From Streptomyces collinus Tu 365 (GTDB lineage: Bacteria; Actinomycetota; Actinomycetes; Streptomycetales; Streptomycetaceae): a stretch of DNA of 64,000 bases. This document shows positions 8,794-17,427 of the stretch, piece after piece; position 1 is the first letter of the stretch; every line of letters begins with the position of its first letter. Under the pieces are notes generated by a model. That model saw only the letters and a program-made list of their open reading frames with translations. It ran no database searches and was not told the DNA's origin. Location of the stretch: positions 8,142,170 through 8,206,169 of the forward strand of contig NC_021985.1 of assembly GCF_000444875.1 (NCBI RefSeq), read 5' to 3'. The translations under genes and the position numbers were made by a program.

Positions 8794-9330
8794 ATGCTGA
8801 ACGCCCGTCGTCACCTGGCCGCCCGTATCGCCGGCATCTCCTGCATCGCCGCTATAGCCGCCGGAACCCTCGGTGTCGCCAGTGCGGAGGCCGCGCCCAT
8901 GACGAACCACCACAGCGCCTCCCACGCCGGCAGCCACCACCAGCAGCATCAGCAGCAGCACCACGGCAAGAACAGCAACAGCAAGAACACCAACAGCAGC
9001 AACGCCAGCAAGAACGGCCCGGCGAAGAACGCCGCCATGCCCAAGGGCGGCAACACCCAGGGCGGCACGCAGGGCGCGGGCAACGGCAACACCCAGGGCG
9101 GGACCCAGGGCGCCGGTAATGGCAACACGCAGGGTGGCACGCAGGGTGCGGGCAACGGCAACACCCAGGGCGGGACCCAGGGTGCGGGCAACGGCAACAC
9201 CCAGGGTGGCACCCAGGGTGCGGGCAACGGCAACACGCAGGGCGGAACCCAGGGTGCCGGTAACGGCAACACCCAGGGCGGGACCCAGGGCGCCGGTAAT
9301 GGCAACACGCAGGGCGGGACCCAGGGCTGA
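8794..9330 (+). CDS. Secreted His/Asn-rich protein with 12-residue repeats
   Basis: 178 residues. A signal peptide (about 1-34, cleavage near AEAAPM) is followed by a His/Gln/Asn/Ser-rich stretch (NHHSASHAGSHHQQHQQQHH, residues about 38-57) and then 7.75 perfect copies of GNTQGGTQGAGN to the end. AGAGGA lies upstream of the ATG. The His cluster could bind metal, and the repeat is intrinsically disordered and cell-wall or matrix-like. No enzymatic domain. A strong hairpin terminator follows. Confidence 0.75.
   Translation: MLNARRHLAARIAGISCIAAIAAGTLGVASAEAAPMTNHHSASHAGSHHQQHQQQHHGKNSNSKNTNSSNASKNGPAKNAAMPKGGNTQGGTQGAGNGNTQGGTQGAGNGNTQGGTQGAGNGNTQGGTQGAGNGNTQGGTQGAGNGNTQGGTQGAGNGNTQGGTQGAGNGNTQGGTQG
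9049..9327 (+). repeat. 36-base tandem repeat inside the secreted protein gene
   Basis: Seven full and one partial copy of a 36-base unit encoding GNTQGGTQGAGN. Copies differ only at some third positions (for example GGC AAC ACC against GGC AAC ACG; GCG against GCC), while the amino acid sequence is invariant. That means coding selection, or recent expansion with slight drift. Length may vary between strains. Confidence 0.9.
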
Positions 9331-9340
9331 TCACTGACAG

Positions 9341-9385
9341 CAGGCCGGCGCCCCGCGGAGACAGTCTCCGCGGGGCACCGGCCTG
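9341..9385 (+). terminator. Strong hairpin terminator after the repeat protein
   Basis: Arms CAGGCCGG and GCCCCGCGGAGA pair with TCTCCGCGGGGC and CCGGCCTG across a three-base loop, about 20 base pairs with one-base bulges. It lies 10 bases after the stop codon and before the sigma-factor gene. Confidence 0.8.
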
Positions 9386-9510
9386 CTTCGTGCGGGGCAC
9401 GCGGAGGCGGGTGGGCGGCCCGGTTTGGTAGGAACGCACAATCTCGCCGGGGGAGGGATAGCCACGCGTGGCTCACCGCGTCGTGGGGGGCGTGAAGAAG
9501 GGGAGGGTCG

Positions 9511-10077
9511 ATGGAGGCCTCGAGCCACGATGAATTCCGGGAGTTCGTAGCGATGCGCTCCACCGCGCTGCTGCGACTCGCGGTGCTGCTCACCGGCGGG
9601 GACCGGCACGCAGCGGAGGATCTGCTGCAGATCGCGCTGATGAAGGCCTACGGGCGCTGGACGCGCATCGAACAGCCCGAGGCGTACGTCCGCCAGATCC
9701 TGTACCGCCAGCAGGTCAGCCGCTGGCGGCTGCGCAGACACCACGCCGAGACCACGGTGGGAGTGCTGCCCGAGTCCGGCGGACAGGCGGGCGCCGGACA
9801 GGCGGGCACAGGAGCGGAGCCGGAGCTGCGGATCGCGTTGTGGGCGGCGCTCGGCCGCCTGTCCAAGCGCCAGCGCGCCGTGGTCGTCCTGCGCTACTTC
9901 GAGGACCTGCCCGAGGCCGAGGTCGCGGCGCTCCTGGGCATCCCGGTGGGCACGGTGCGCAGCACGGCGCACCGCTCGCTCGCCAAGCTCCGCGCGCTCG
10001 TACCGGAGCTGGAACCCGACGGGCCCGCGGAACAGCTGCGACCGCTCAGTTACACGGCGAAGGAGATCCAGGGATGA
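9511..10077 (+). CDS. ECF RNA polymerase sigma factor (SigE-family)
   Basis: 188 residues. Region 2 (about 8-75) has LRLAVLLTGGDRHAAEDLLQIALMKAYGRW, typical of actinobacterial SigE-family ECF factors. Region 4 (about 110-165) contains LSKRQRAVVVLRYFEDLPEAEVAALLGIPVGTVRS with its helix-turn-helix. Start chosen for the GGGGAGG box about 8 bases upstream. The stop overlaps the next gene by ATGA, so that membrane protein is the likely partner or anti-sigma-like regulator. Confidence 0.88.
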   Translation: MEASSHDEFREFVAMRSTALLRLAVLLTGGDRHAAEDLLQIALMKAYGRWTRIEQPEAYVRQILYRQQVSRWRLRRHHAETTVGVLPESGGQAGAGQAGTGAEPELRIALWAALGRLSKRQRAVVVLRYFEDLPEAEVAALLGIPVGTVRSTAHRSLAKLRALVPELEPDGPAEQLRPLSYTAKEIQG

Positions 10078-11426
10078 CGACACAGCGGGTGGAGGACAAG
10101 GTCCGCGAGACGCTGCACGCGGTCGCCCTGGACGCGGTACTGGCGCCGGCGGACCTGGCGCAGCAGGTGGTACGGCGGCGCGGCCGGCGTCGCTTCTCAC
10201 AGGTAGCGGGGGCCGCGGTGGCCGTCGCCGCGATCGCCGCGGGGGCGATGCTCGGACCGTGGGGGAGCGGTGGGGGCGAACAGGGCCGCCCGGCGCGGCC
10301 GGCCGTGTCGCCGCAGGGCTGGCACCCGTGGCAGAGCGGAGCGGCGGGAGCCGGCGAGCGGGGCTGCCTGGCGGACGGTTCCGCGCTGTACTGCAGCGGG
10401 TCCAGGTACGACGTGGTGAAGATGGACGCCAACACCGGCGAGCGGCTGTGGAGCGTCAAGGTCAACGGCGGAGGCGACGGCATGGACCCCCCCTTCGCCG
10501 TGCGCGACGGCGTCGTCTACGCCTACCGCAACCACACGGCCGAGCACGAGCCCAACGGGGACTACGCCGGCGGCACCGACGTGATGGCCGTCGATGCCGC
10601 CACCGGCCGGCGGCTGTGGTCGGTGAAGATGCCGCAGGACGACCGCACCGGCCAGGCCGCCATGCTCATCGACGGCGCGCTCTGGGCCAACACCCCGTCC
10701 CTGCGCACGATGTCGGCCCTCGACCCGCGGACCGGCGAGACGAAGTGGCGCCACACCTGGGCCAAGGGCGAGGTGTGCCAGCGGGCCGTACTGAGCGGTG
10801 TGCCCTACCTGTTGTGCACCCAGGACAGCGAGGACGTGCACGACACCGACCTCCTGCGTCTCGACCCCGCCACCGGCCAGGCCCACAAGGTCACCACCCT
10901 GCGCGGCCGGCAGGAGCTGCTCGGGACCTCGGACGACCGGATGGTCCTGGCCTCGACCACCAGCACGACGGCCCACGACTTCCAGCTGTCCAGCGTCAGC
11001 GGATCCGGGGCGCGCACGTCACTGCCCGACCAGGCCAAGGGACACATCGCAAGCTGGGCCGTCGCCGGTGACCGGCTGATCTCCGTGTCCTGGAAGGGCC
11101 AGGCCTCCGCCTACTCGCTGACCAGCGGGAAGACCGTGTGGACCGGCCCGGTGGGCGTCACGATGCCCGGCAAGGACACCATGGCGTCCCTCGCGACCCC
11201 CGTGGTGTCCACGAGGCAGGCCACCGTGTACTTCTTCAGCCCGGCCGGCGACCTGTCCGGACTCGACCTGCGCACCGGCAAGCAGGTCTGGCACACCCAC
11301 CTCGACACCGGCGAACCACAACCCGGCGGCCGGTCGGACACGCCCCAACTCCTGCTCTACCAGGACGTGCTGATCGCCAGGAACGGCAGCAGGATCTTCT
11401 CCCTCCTCCCACCGACCGGCCACTGA
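10074..11426 (+). CDS. Membrane-anchored PQQ-type beta-propeller protein
   Basis: 450 residues. The N-terminal 35-40 residues are cytosolic and charged (VEDKVRETLHAVALD), followed by Arg-rich RRRGRRR and one membrane helix (about 46-63). The extracytoplasmic part has repeated blades with the WSVK, DPRTGETKWRH and DLRTGKQVWHT signatures of quinoprotein-like propellers (PQQ/BamB type). ATGA coupling to the sigma gene suggests the short cytosolic tail may bind the sigma factor, with the propeller as an extracellular sensor. This regulatory role is inferred from position. Confidence 0.78.
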   Translation: MTTQRVEDKVRETLHAVALDAVLAPADLAQQVVRRRGRRRFSQVAGAAVAVAAIAAGAMLGPWGSGGGEQGRPARPAVSPQGWHPWQSGAAGAGERGCLADGSALYCSGSRYDVVKMDANTGERLWSVKVNGGGDGMDPPFAVRDGVVYAYRNHTAEHEPNGDYAGGTDVMAVDAATGRRLWSVKMPQDDRTGQAAMLIDGALWANTPSLRTMSALDPRTGETKWRHTWAKGEVCQRAVLSGVPYLLCTQDSEDVHDTDLLRLDPATGQAHKVTTLRGRQELLGTSDDRMVLASTTSTTAHDFQLSSVSGSGARTSLPDQAKGHIASWAVAGDRLISVSWKGQASAYSLTSGKTVWTGPVGVTMPGKDTMASLATPVVSTRQATVYFFSPAGDLSGLDLRTGKQVWHTHLDTGEPQPGGRSDTPQLLLYQDVLIARNGSRIFSLLPPTGH

Positions 11427-11446
11427 CGCGAGCGGCCGAGCGACGA

Positions 11447-11477
11447 CGGGCCGGGGCGGCACATGCGCCCCGGCCCG
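11447..11477 (+). terminator. GC-rich hairpin after the propeller gene
   Basis: A perfect 12-base-pair stem, CGGGCCGGGGCG at 11,447-11,458 with CGCCCCGGCCCG at 11,466-11,477, and a 7-base loop. There is no T-tract, as is common for Streptomyces terminators. It lies 20 bases beyond the stop codon. Confidence 0.65.
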
Positions 11478-11643
11478 CCGTCCTGGTACGGAGCCGACCA
11501 GCGCGCCGCGAGGCGCGCTCGCGTCCGGCGCATGCCGACGCCGCGATGGCTTGATATGGCCGGCGTGCGGGTTCTCGCCCGCCGGGCCGCACCCTAGACT
11601 GCGACCGCTCCGAAATCTGACGATCTTCTGGAGGGTGTGCAGG

Positions 11644-12369
11644 ATGAACCGAGCGCTCATGACCGCACTGGCGACGGCAGCGTTGGCCGTGTCCGGGGCC
11701 GGCACCACCGCCTCCGCCGCCGACGCCCCGCCGCGCACCACGCACGGTCCCTGCCAGTACACCCAGACCCCGGACGAACCGGCGGCGCGGCCGGTCCCCC
11801 TGCCGCACGATCCACGGCACACCCCCGGTCGCGGCACGGTCGACGTGGCTGTCCGCACCAGCCAGGGCCCGCTCCCGCTGCGCCTGGACCGGGCGCAGGC
11901 ACCGTGCACGGTCCAGAGTTTCCTGCACCTGGCGCGGCACCGCTTCTACGACCGTACGGTGTGCCACCGGCTGACGGCGTACCCGACGCTGAAGGTCCTG
12001 CAGTGCGGCGACCCGACCGGCACCGGCGAAGGCGGCCCGGGATACAAGTACAAGGACGAGCTGCCGGTGGACCTGCCGCCGGCCCCGAGCGATCCGACCG
12101 GCGCCCGTCGCGTCTACGGGCGCGGCTTGCTGGCGATGGCCAACGCCGGTCCGGACACGAACGGTTCGCAGTTCTTCGTCGTCTACGGCGACTCCACGCT
12201 GCGACCGAACTACACGGTGTTCGGCACGGTCGGCGCCGCCGGCCTGAAGACGCTCGACAAGATCGCCGCCGGTGGTGTCGAACCCACTGCGCAGGACCCG
12301 GCGCCCGTCGACGGCACCCCCGTACTGCGCACCGAGCTGCTCGACGTCCGCCCGTCCTGCCGGCCTTGA
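11644..12369 (+). CDS. Secreted cyclophilin-type peptidyl-prolyl isomerase
   Basis: 241 residues. A signal peptide spans about 1-26 (ASAADA). The cyclophilin domain (about 60-235) shows FLHLARHRFYDRTVCHR, the active-site-like GLLAMANAGPDTNGSQFFV and NYTVFGTV. Such enzymes help fold exported proteins. ATG at 11,644 preceded by a GGAGGG box; the two Cys pairs visible (PCQY, PCTV, VCHR, QCGD) could form disulfides outside the cell. The gene stands alone and convergent with the biosynthetic operon. Confidence 0.85.
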   Translation: MNRALMTALATAALAVSGAGTTASAADAPPRTTHGPCQYTQTPDEPAARPVPLPHDPRHTPGRGTVDVAVRTSQGPLPLRLDRAQAPCTVQSFLHLARHRFYDRTVCHRLTAYPTLKVLQCGDPTGTGEGGPGYKYKDELPVDLPPAPSDPTGARRVYGRGLLAMANAGPDTNGSQFFVVYGDSTLRPNYTVFGTVGAAGLKTLDKIAAGGVEPTAQDPAPVDGTPVLRTELLDVRPSCRP

Positions 12370-12478
12370 CGAAGCGGGGCCCGGCCGGCGCGCTCCAGCC
12401 ACGCGACCGGCCGCGCCCCGGTGATGCCGGTCACGGCCGGACGTCGTAGGCCCCGCTCGCACCGGCGCCTCGATTGCG

Positions 12479-13027
12479 TCAAGCGGACGCGTCCAGCTGG
12501 TGCGCACGGTGGCGGTGCAGGACCAGGGGACGGGCGTCGCCGTCGTGGGAGGCGTCGATGGGGCTGCCCACCAGGAGTGTGTGGTCGCCCACCTCGATGG
12601 ATCGTTCGACGGCGCAGGTGAACACGGCGGACGCGTGGGTCAGGACGGGCTGGCCGTCACGGAGGGAGTGCGGGACGCCGTCGAAACGCCGGACGGGGTC
12701 TCCCTGGGCGAACCGGCCGTACAGCTCCCGCTGCTGCCAGGAGACGACGTTGACGGCGAAGCCGCCGGTGCGCAGGGCGTTGAGCAGGGTGCGGCTGGTG
12801 TTCGCGAGCGACACCAGCAGCGTGGGCGGCTGGGCGGACAGCGAGATGACGGAGTTGACGGTGCAGCCCAGCGGGCCCTGCGGACTCTGCGTCGTGATGA
12901 TGCTGACGCCGCTGGGGAGATGGGTCATGGCGGCGCAGAAGGTGTCGCGGTCGGCGCGCGGTGCGTGCTGGGGAGCGCTGCCGCGGGCCGGCGGCAGGGT
13001 CGTGGCCGTGGGGGCGGGAAGGCCCAT
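12479..13027 (-). CDS. Flavin reductase of a two-component oxygenase system
   Basis: 182 residues, the usual size of the FMN-reductase (HpaC/VlmR) family. THLPSGVSIITTQSPQGPLGCTVNS near residue 35 and LLVSLANTSRTL are flavin-binding signatures. It uses NAD(P)H to supply reduced flavin to a partner monooxygenase. AAGGAG lies before the ATG. It is the last gene of the 13-gene leftward run, 12 bases after the ATP-grasp ligase; the partner is presumably one of the acyl-CoA-dehydrogenase-fold proteins upstream. Confidence 0.82.
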   Translation of the reverse strand: MGLPAPTATTLPPARGSAPQHAPRADRDTFCAAMTHLPSGVSIITTQSPQGPLGCTVNSVISLSAQPPTLLVSLANTSRTLLNALRTGGFAVNVVSWQQRELYGRFAQGDPVRRFDGVPHSLRDGQPVLTHASAVFTCAVERSIEVGDHTLLVGSPIDASHDGDARPLVLHRHRAHQLDASA

Positions 13028-13039
13028 GGGGTGACTCCT

Positions 13040-14248
13040 TCAGGACGTGGGGAGCAGTGGCGGCGCGGCGGGCACGGGATCGCCCGTGCGCCGCAGGACG
13101 GGGCTCAGCGCTTCCTCCACCGTCCGCATGCGCGCGTGGAGTTCGTCGCGGCTGCCGGCTCCGACGACGACGTGTCCGGGACGCTGATGGCTGTGCTGCC
13201 ACAGCGGCAGGTGGTCGCCGGGGCGCGCGTGCACCTGGAGTTCCACGACGCCGTCGAGGGCACGGCAGCGGCCGGCGTCGGCGTGGCCGGCGAGGACGGC
13301 GTCCTCCCAGGGGAAGTAGTGGACGGCCGCGTGGGCGAAGCGGGGCCGCGGCTCGGCGGGGGCCGGGCCGGGCAGGACCGAGCGGACGGCCAGCTCGTAC
13401 TGGTCGAGCCCGGTGACCAGTTGGGTCAGCAGCGGGATGCGGTCGCCGCCGGGCCGGGTGTGCGTCTCGATCACGTGCACCCGGCCGTCCTCGACCTTGA
13501 CCTCGGTGTGGCTGGCGCCCCGGTCGACACCGAGGGCGTCGAGGCAGCGCCGTACGCGTTCTTCGATCCGGGCGTGGACGACCGCGTCGAGGGGGGCCGG
13601 GCTCTGGTGACCGGTCTCGATGAAGCGCGGACGTCCGCTGGTGCGCTTGGCGGTGACGCCGAGGATGCGGTGGCCGTCCTCGCCGGACACGGCCTCCACG
13701 CTGTATTCGGGGCCGCTGACGAAGCGTTCCCAGAGCAGGCCGCGCAGGTCGTCGCGCAGGGCCGGGTAGTCGGCCGGCCGGGCGATGTAGTGCAGGCCCC
13801 GGCTGCCGGCGCCCCGGACCGGTTTGGCGATGAGGGGGAAGTCGTCCGCGTCCGGTTCGTCCTCGCCGACGATGCCGAAGGCGGGGCCGGGGCAGTCGGC
13901 CTGCAGCATCCGGCGCATGAGCAGCTTGTCCCGGGTGCGCAGCACGGCGCCCACGGACACCGACGCCAGCCCCAGCGCCTCGCAGAGCAGGGCGGCCGGG
14001 AACAGGCCGAACTCCGTGAAGGACAGGACGGCGGCGGTGTCGCGCGGCAGCGGTACCTCCAGCAGGGAGGTCGGGTCGGCGCGGTAGGGGGCGCGGTGGA
14101 CGGCGAGGACGCCCGCTCCGGCCTGCGGCAGCGGCTCGCCGGGGTCGACGATCCAGACGAAGGGGATGCCCAGGCGGGTCAGGGTGGTGTGGCCCTCGGC
14201 GGGGCGGGCTCCGACGAGGACCACGGGCGCATCGGGGCGGTGTCTCAT
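13040..14248 (-). CDS. ATP-grasp ligase of the carrier-protein pathway (BtrJ-like)
   Basis: 402 residues. ATP-grasp features include FPLIAKPVRGAGSRGLHYI (phosphate-binding loop, about 135-153), WERFVSGPEYSVEAVSG, and HVIETHTRPGGDRIP with the metal-binding E-x-x-x-R-x-G-G-D pattern. The N-terminal part is a Rossmann-like substrate domain. ATP-grasp enzymes join a carboxylate to an amine or thiol; in butirosin BtrJ loads glutamate onto an ACP. The start overlaps the stop of the upstream adenylating enzyme (ATGA). Substrate unknown. Confidence 0.8.
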   Translation of the reverse strand: MRHRPDAPVVLVGARPAEGHTTLTRLGIPFVWIVDPGEPLPQAGAGVLAVHRAPYRADPTSLLEVPLPRDTAAVLSFTEFGLFPAALLCEALGLASVSVGAVLRTRDKLLMRRMLQADCPGPAFGIVGEDEPDADDFPLIAKPVRGAGSRGLHYIARPADYPALRDDLRGLLWERFVSGPEYSVEAVSGEDGHRILGVTAKRTSGRPRFIETGHQSPAPLDAVVHARIEERVRRCLDALGVDRGASHTEVKVEDGRVHVIETHTRPGGDRIPLLTQLVTGLDQYELAVRSVLPGPAPAEPRPRFAHAAVHYFPWEDAVLAGHADAGRCRALDGVVELQVHARPGDHLPLWQHSHQRPGHVVVGAGSRDELHARMRTVEEALSPVLRRTGDPVPAAPPLLPTS

Positions 14249-15849
14249 GAGCGGAGCTCCTTGACCGGTGTGGCTGCGGGGGCGTCGTGCAGCAGGGCGG
14301 CGAGGGCCGCCCGGTCCGTCTTGCCGTTGCCGTTCAGGGGCAGTTCGGCACGGACGTGGAGGAAGGCGGGGACCATGTAGGCGGGCAGCCGCTCCCGCAG
14401 TGCGGCGAGCAGGGCCTCGGGGCGGGGATCGTCGCCGGTGCACACGGCGTGCAGTTCGGTGCCGTGGTGCGCGGTGGGCAGTGCGAGGACCACGGCGTCG
14501 TGCACACCGGGCCCCTCGCGCAGCGCGGACTCGATCTCGCCGAGTTCGACGCGGTAGCCGTCGACCTTCACCTGGTGGTCGAGGCGGCCCAGGTGCAGCA
14601 GTCCGTCCCGGCCGGCCGGGCGGACCCGGTCGCCGGTGCGGTACCACATGCGGGCCGGGACCACGCCCGCCGGCCCGGCTCGCCCGGCCGGCGCCGTGGC
14701 GGGGTCGGTGGGGTGGTCGCCGTCGAGGTCCCAGAAGCGTCCGGTGTTGTCGGCGGGGTCCAGATAGCCCGGGAAGCGCTGGGGCCCGCGCACGCACAGT
14801 TCCCCCTCCTGGGCCGGCCGCCCCGCGGTGTCGAGGACGCGATGCTCCAGGTGCGCGTAGACGTGGCCGATCGGCACCGTTCCGTTGGCGGTCGCGGGCC
14901 AGCCCCCCGGGTCGGTGCCGAGGCCGAACTCCGAGCAGGTGATGGTCAGCTCGGTCGGGCCGTAGAAGTTCTCCAGCCGCGACGACGGCGCCGCCGCCTG
15001 CCACGTGCGGGCCTGCTGGAGGGTGAGCGGCTCCCCGGCGAAGAGGCTGTGGCGCAGGGTCGGCATGGCGCCCTGGCGCAGCGCCCGCATCCGGCGGGCG
15101 AAGGAGATCACCGACGGAACGGAGCACCAGTGGGTCAGCCGATGGGTGTTGACGAACCGTACGGGGGTCAGGATCTCGTCCCGGCCGGGGACGACGAGGG
15201 TCGCACCGCCGCCCCACGCGGTGAACATGTCGAACACCGAGACGTCGAAGGTGAGATCGAAGGTCTGGGAGAGCCGGGAGCCGGGCCCGACCTCGTAGCG
15301 GTCGATGACGTGGGCGAGGTAGGGGGCCACGTTCTCCTGGAGGATCGGCACACCCTTGGGGGCGCCGGTGCTGCCGGAGGTGAACAGGATGTAGGCGGGC
15401 GCTCCCGGTTCACCGCGGCGGACAGCGGTGCCGCCGGCGTCGCCGCTGCCGGCCGCGTCGGCCAGGTCGAGCACCGGCACGGGCAGCTCGCCCGCCTGCC
15501 CGCTTTCGTCGGCCAGCACCAGGTCGAGTCCGGCACGGTGGGCGACGGAGGCGTTGCGGGCCCGGGGCCAGGCGGTGTTGAGCGGGACGACCGTGGCACC
15601 GAGCCGTTGGACGGCCAGGTAGCCGGCGTACGCGGCGGGCCGCCGGCCGGCCAGCAGACCGACCCGGCGCGGCCATCCGCCGCAGGCGTGCAGGACGCCG
15701 GCCGCGACACGGGCGCTGTAGTCGTCGAGTTCGCGATAGGTCAGGGCCTGCCCGGCGGCCTGAAGGGCGAGACGGTCGGGGTGGCGTGCGGCCGATGCGG
15801 CGAACCACCCGTACAGGGTCGCGGGGCGGTCCCCGCTACGGGCGCTCAC
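14245..15849 (-). CDS. Stand-alone amino-acid adenylating enzyme (A domain)
   Basis: 534 residues covering a whole adenylation domain. Core motifs: A3 ILFTSGSTGAPKGV, A4 FDLTFDVSVFDMF, A5 LENFYGPTELTITCS, A7 YRTGDRV, A8 GRLDHQVKVDGYRVELGEIE and A10 LPLNGNGKTDR. The Asp in FDVSVFDMF is at the position that binds the alpha-amino group in amino-acid adenylation domains, so an amino acid is the likely substrate. No carrier domain is attached, so it would load one of the discrete ACPs. GTG start overlaps the upstream stop. Confidence 0.85.
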   Translation of the reverse strand: MSARSGDRPATLYGWFAASAARHPDRLALQAAGQALTYRELDDYSARVAAGVLHACGGWPRRVGLLAGRRPAAYAGYLAVQRLGATVVPLNTAWPRARNASVAHRAGLDLVLADESGQAGELPVPVLDLADAAGSGDAGGTAVRRGEPGAPAYILFTSGSTGAPKGVPILQENVAPYLAHVIDRYEVGPGSRLSQTFDLTFDVSVFDMFTAWGGGATLVVPGRDEILTPVRFVNTHRLTHWCSVPSVISFARRMRALRQGAMPTLRHSLFAGEPLTLQQARTWQAAAPSSRLENFYGPTELTITCSEFGLGTDPGGWPATANGTVPIGHVYAHLEHRVLDTAGRPAQEGELCVRGPQRFPGYLDPADNTGRFWDLDGDHPTDPATAPAGRAGPAGVVPARMWYRTGDRVRPAGRDGLLHLGRLDHQVKVDGYRVELGEIESALREGPGVHDAVVLALPTAHHGTELHAVCTGDDPRPEALLAALRERLPAYMVPAFLHVRAELPLNGNGKTDRAALAALLHDAPAATPVKELRS

Positions 15850-16742
15850 CAGGCCGCTCCCGCGCTCACGGCGGCGGGTCGGGCGGCCGCCTCAGGGGGG
15901 CCGAGCGCGGTGAGGATGCGGTCGAAGGCCGTACGCACCAGCGAGGCGCGGGGCCTGCCGCGTGCCGCCGACTGGGCGGCGTAGCGCAGGGAACGGGACA
16001 GCTCACCCCACGCGGCGGCGGTCGCCGGCTCGGCACGGTGCAGGTACTGGTGATGGCGCGCCGCGGCCCACAGATCCTCGGCGTAGCGGACCAGTGCCCG
16101 CGGCTCGCACGCCAGCAGGTCGCGCAGGAGGGCCAGCGAGGCGGCGGTGCCGCGCACCCACCGGCCGGGGCACGGGTCGAAGCGGCCGGCGCCGTGCTCC
16201 AGCCAGCGGTGGCTGCCCGGGTCCGGCACCCAGGCGGGGCCGCCGCCCAGGGCGTACACGTCGCGCTGGTGCAGCACGGTGTCCAGGCCGGGCAACGGGG
16301 CCAGCAGAACGCGCAGTTCACCCTCGTCGGCCCAGCCGCGGTGCGGTGACTGGTGGCCTTCGGGCAGCAGGGCGTCGAAGTCGTCGACGACCAGCCAGCG
16401 CCCGCCGTCGCGGGCGGCGAGGCGAAGCCAGTGCGGCACGTCGCGCACGAGATGGGACGGACTCCACGGCAGATTGCGGCAGTTGGCCACGACGAGGACA
16501 TCGCCCCGGCGGGCGAACTCGCCCCGCAACGCCGACACGGCGTCCTCCCAGCGGCGTGCGCCGCGGTAGCCGAAGTCGGGCGCCACCCGCTCGTGGTGGC
16601 TGAAGGCCAGGGTGTCGTCGAGACCGTCGCGGCGGACCGAGAGGGTGAAGCCGGCCGCCAGCCGCCGCTCGGCAGCGGGGTCGGTGAGACGGAGGTGTTC
16701 CTTGAGGTTGGTGGTGTAGCAGCTCAGCGCTTCAGCGGGCAC
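15846..16742 (-). CDS. BtrH-like acyltransferase-family protein, no ACP
   Basis: 298 residues. The N-terminal SCYTTNLKEHL has the conserved Cys of the BtrH-type family (Cys8), and the middle has VLVVANCRNLPWSPSHLVRDVPHWL, matching the family's LPW-and-His region. BtrH moves an acyl chain from ACP to an amine in butirosin. I chose the GTG at 16,742 because GGAG lies 6 bases upstream; a TTG at 16,754 is an alternative start. It overlaps the PPTase gene at its start and the A-domain gene at its end. Role here inferred. Confidence 0.6.
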   Translation of the reverse strand: MPAEALSCYTTNLKEHLRLTDPAAERRLAAGFTLSVRRDGLDDTLAFSHHERVAPDFGYRGARRWEDAVSALRGEFARRGDVLVVANCRNLPWSPSHLVRDVPHWLRLAARDGGRWLVVDDFDALLPEGHQSPHRGWADEGELRVLLAPLPGLDTVLHQRDVYALGGGPAWVPDPGSHRWLEHGAGRFDPCPGRWVRGTAASLALLRDLLACEPRALVRYAEDLWAAARHHQYLHRAEPATAAAWGELSRSLRYAAQSAARGRPRASLVRTAFDRILTALGPPEAAARPAAVSAGAAW

Positions 16743-17427
16743 GGAGATCTCCAAAGGCGCAACTCACGGGATGGACGCTGAGGTGACGCAGGGCGATCCA
16801 GGTGAGATCGCCCAGGGTGCCGGTGCCGGGCCGCACCGGGATGTCGAGGGACCACGGGCGGCCGGCGATACCGGTGCCGTCGGCCTTCACACAGGCCTCC
16901 TGCACCGTCCACACCCAGGCGAACTCCAGGGCGCGGCGCCCGGCCGGCAGCGAGGACAGCTCGCCGGCGCGTTCGCGCAGACACCGGCGGACCAGGCCGG
17001 CCGGCACATCCGGGCCGGGCGGCAACTGCACGTCCACGCCCACACGCCGGCCGGGGGCCACGGCCGCGGCCACCAGGTCACCGCCCAAGTCGCCGGAGGT
17101 GCCGGACGGGCCGTCGTGGGAGAGGCTGACGCCCAGAGCGGGCAGCCCCTGCAGCGCGGGCCGGCCGCGGACGTCGGCGCTCAGCGCGACGCCCTCGGTC
17201 CCGGGACACACCTCGGCGAGCAGAGCACGCAGCAGTCCCCGGGCGGCGAGGGACTGGCGCCGCCGCCACCGGGGCCGGCCGCGCACGTCCGCCAGGTCGG
17301 CGGGGTGCTCGCTCACCGCGGCCGTACGCGCCCAGGCCACCCACACACCGGGCGCCGCCTCGACGGTGACGTCACCGGCCGGCCGGCCGGGCGGGCCCGG
17401 GCGCGCCGGGGCCGGGGCGGCGCTCAC
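16732..17427 (-). CDS. Sfp-type phosphopantetheinyl transferase
   Basis: 231 residues. Family motifs: GVSLSHDG near residue 106, the Mg-binding VGVDVQ near 130 and the signature FAWVWTVQEACVKADGTGIAG (WT-x-x-E-x-x-x-K) near 170. It would attach the 4'-phosphopantetheine arm to the two discrete ACPs and the fused ACP of this cluster. GTG start overlaps the stop of the flavoprotein gene (GTGA). Confidence 0.88.
   Translation of the reverse strand: MSAAPAPARPGPPGRPAGDVTVEAAPGVWVAWARTAAVSEHPADLADVRGRPRWRRRQSLAARGLLRALLAEVCPGTEGVALSADVRGRPALQGLPALGVSLSHDGPSGTSGDLGGDLVAAAVAPGRRVGVDVQLPPGPDVPAGLVRRCLRERAGELSSLPAGRRALEFAWVWTVQEACVKADGTGIAGRPWSLDIPVRPGTGTLGDLTWIALRHLSVHPVSCAFGDLRAR

Noticed and set aside
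9049..9327. CRISPR-like tandem repeat
   Set aside because: The repeats are adjacent without unique spacers, keep the reading frame and encode one repeated peptide, so this is a coding repeat.
12374..12456. Bidirectional terminator between the cyclophilin and flavin reductase genes
   Set aside because: GCGGGGCC and GGCCCCGC pair, but across a 67-base loop, and the short arms are common in such GC-rich DNA; too weak to list.
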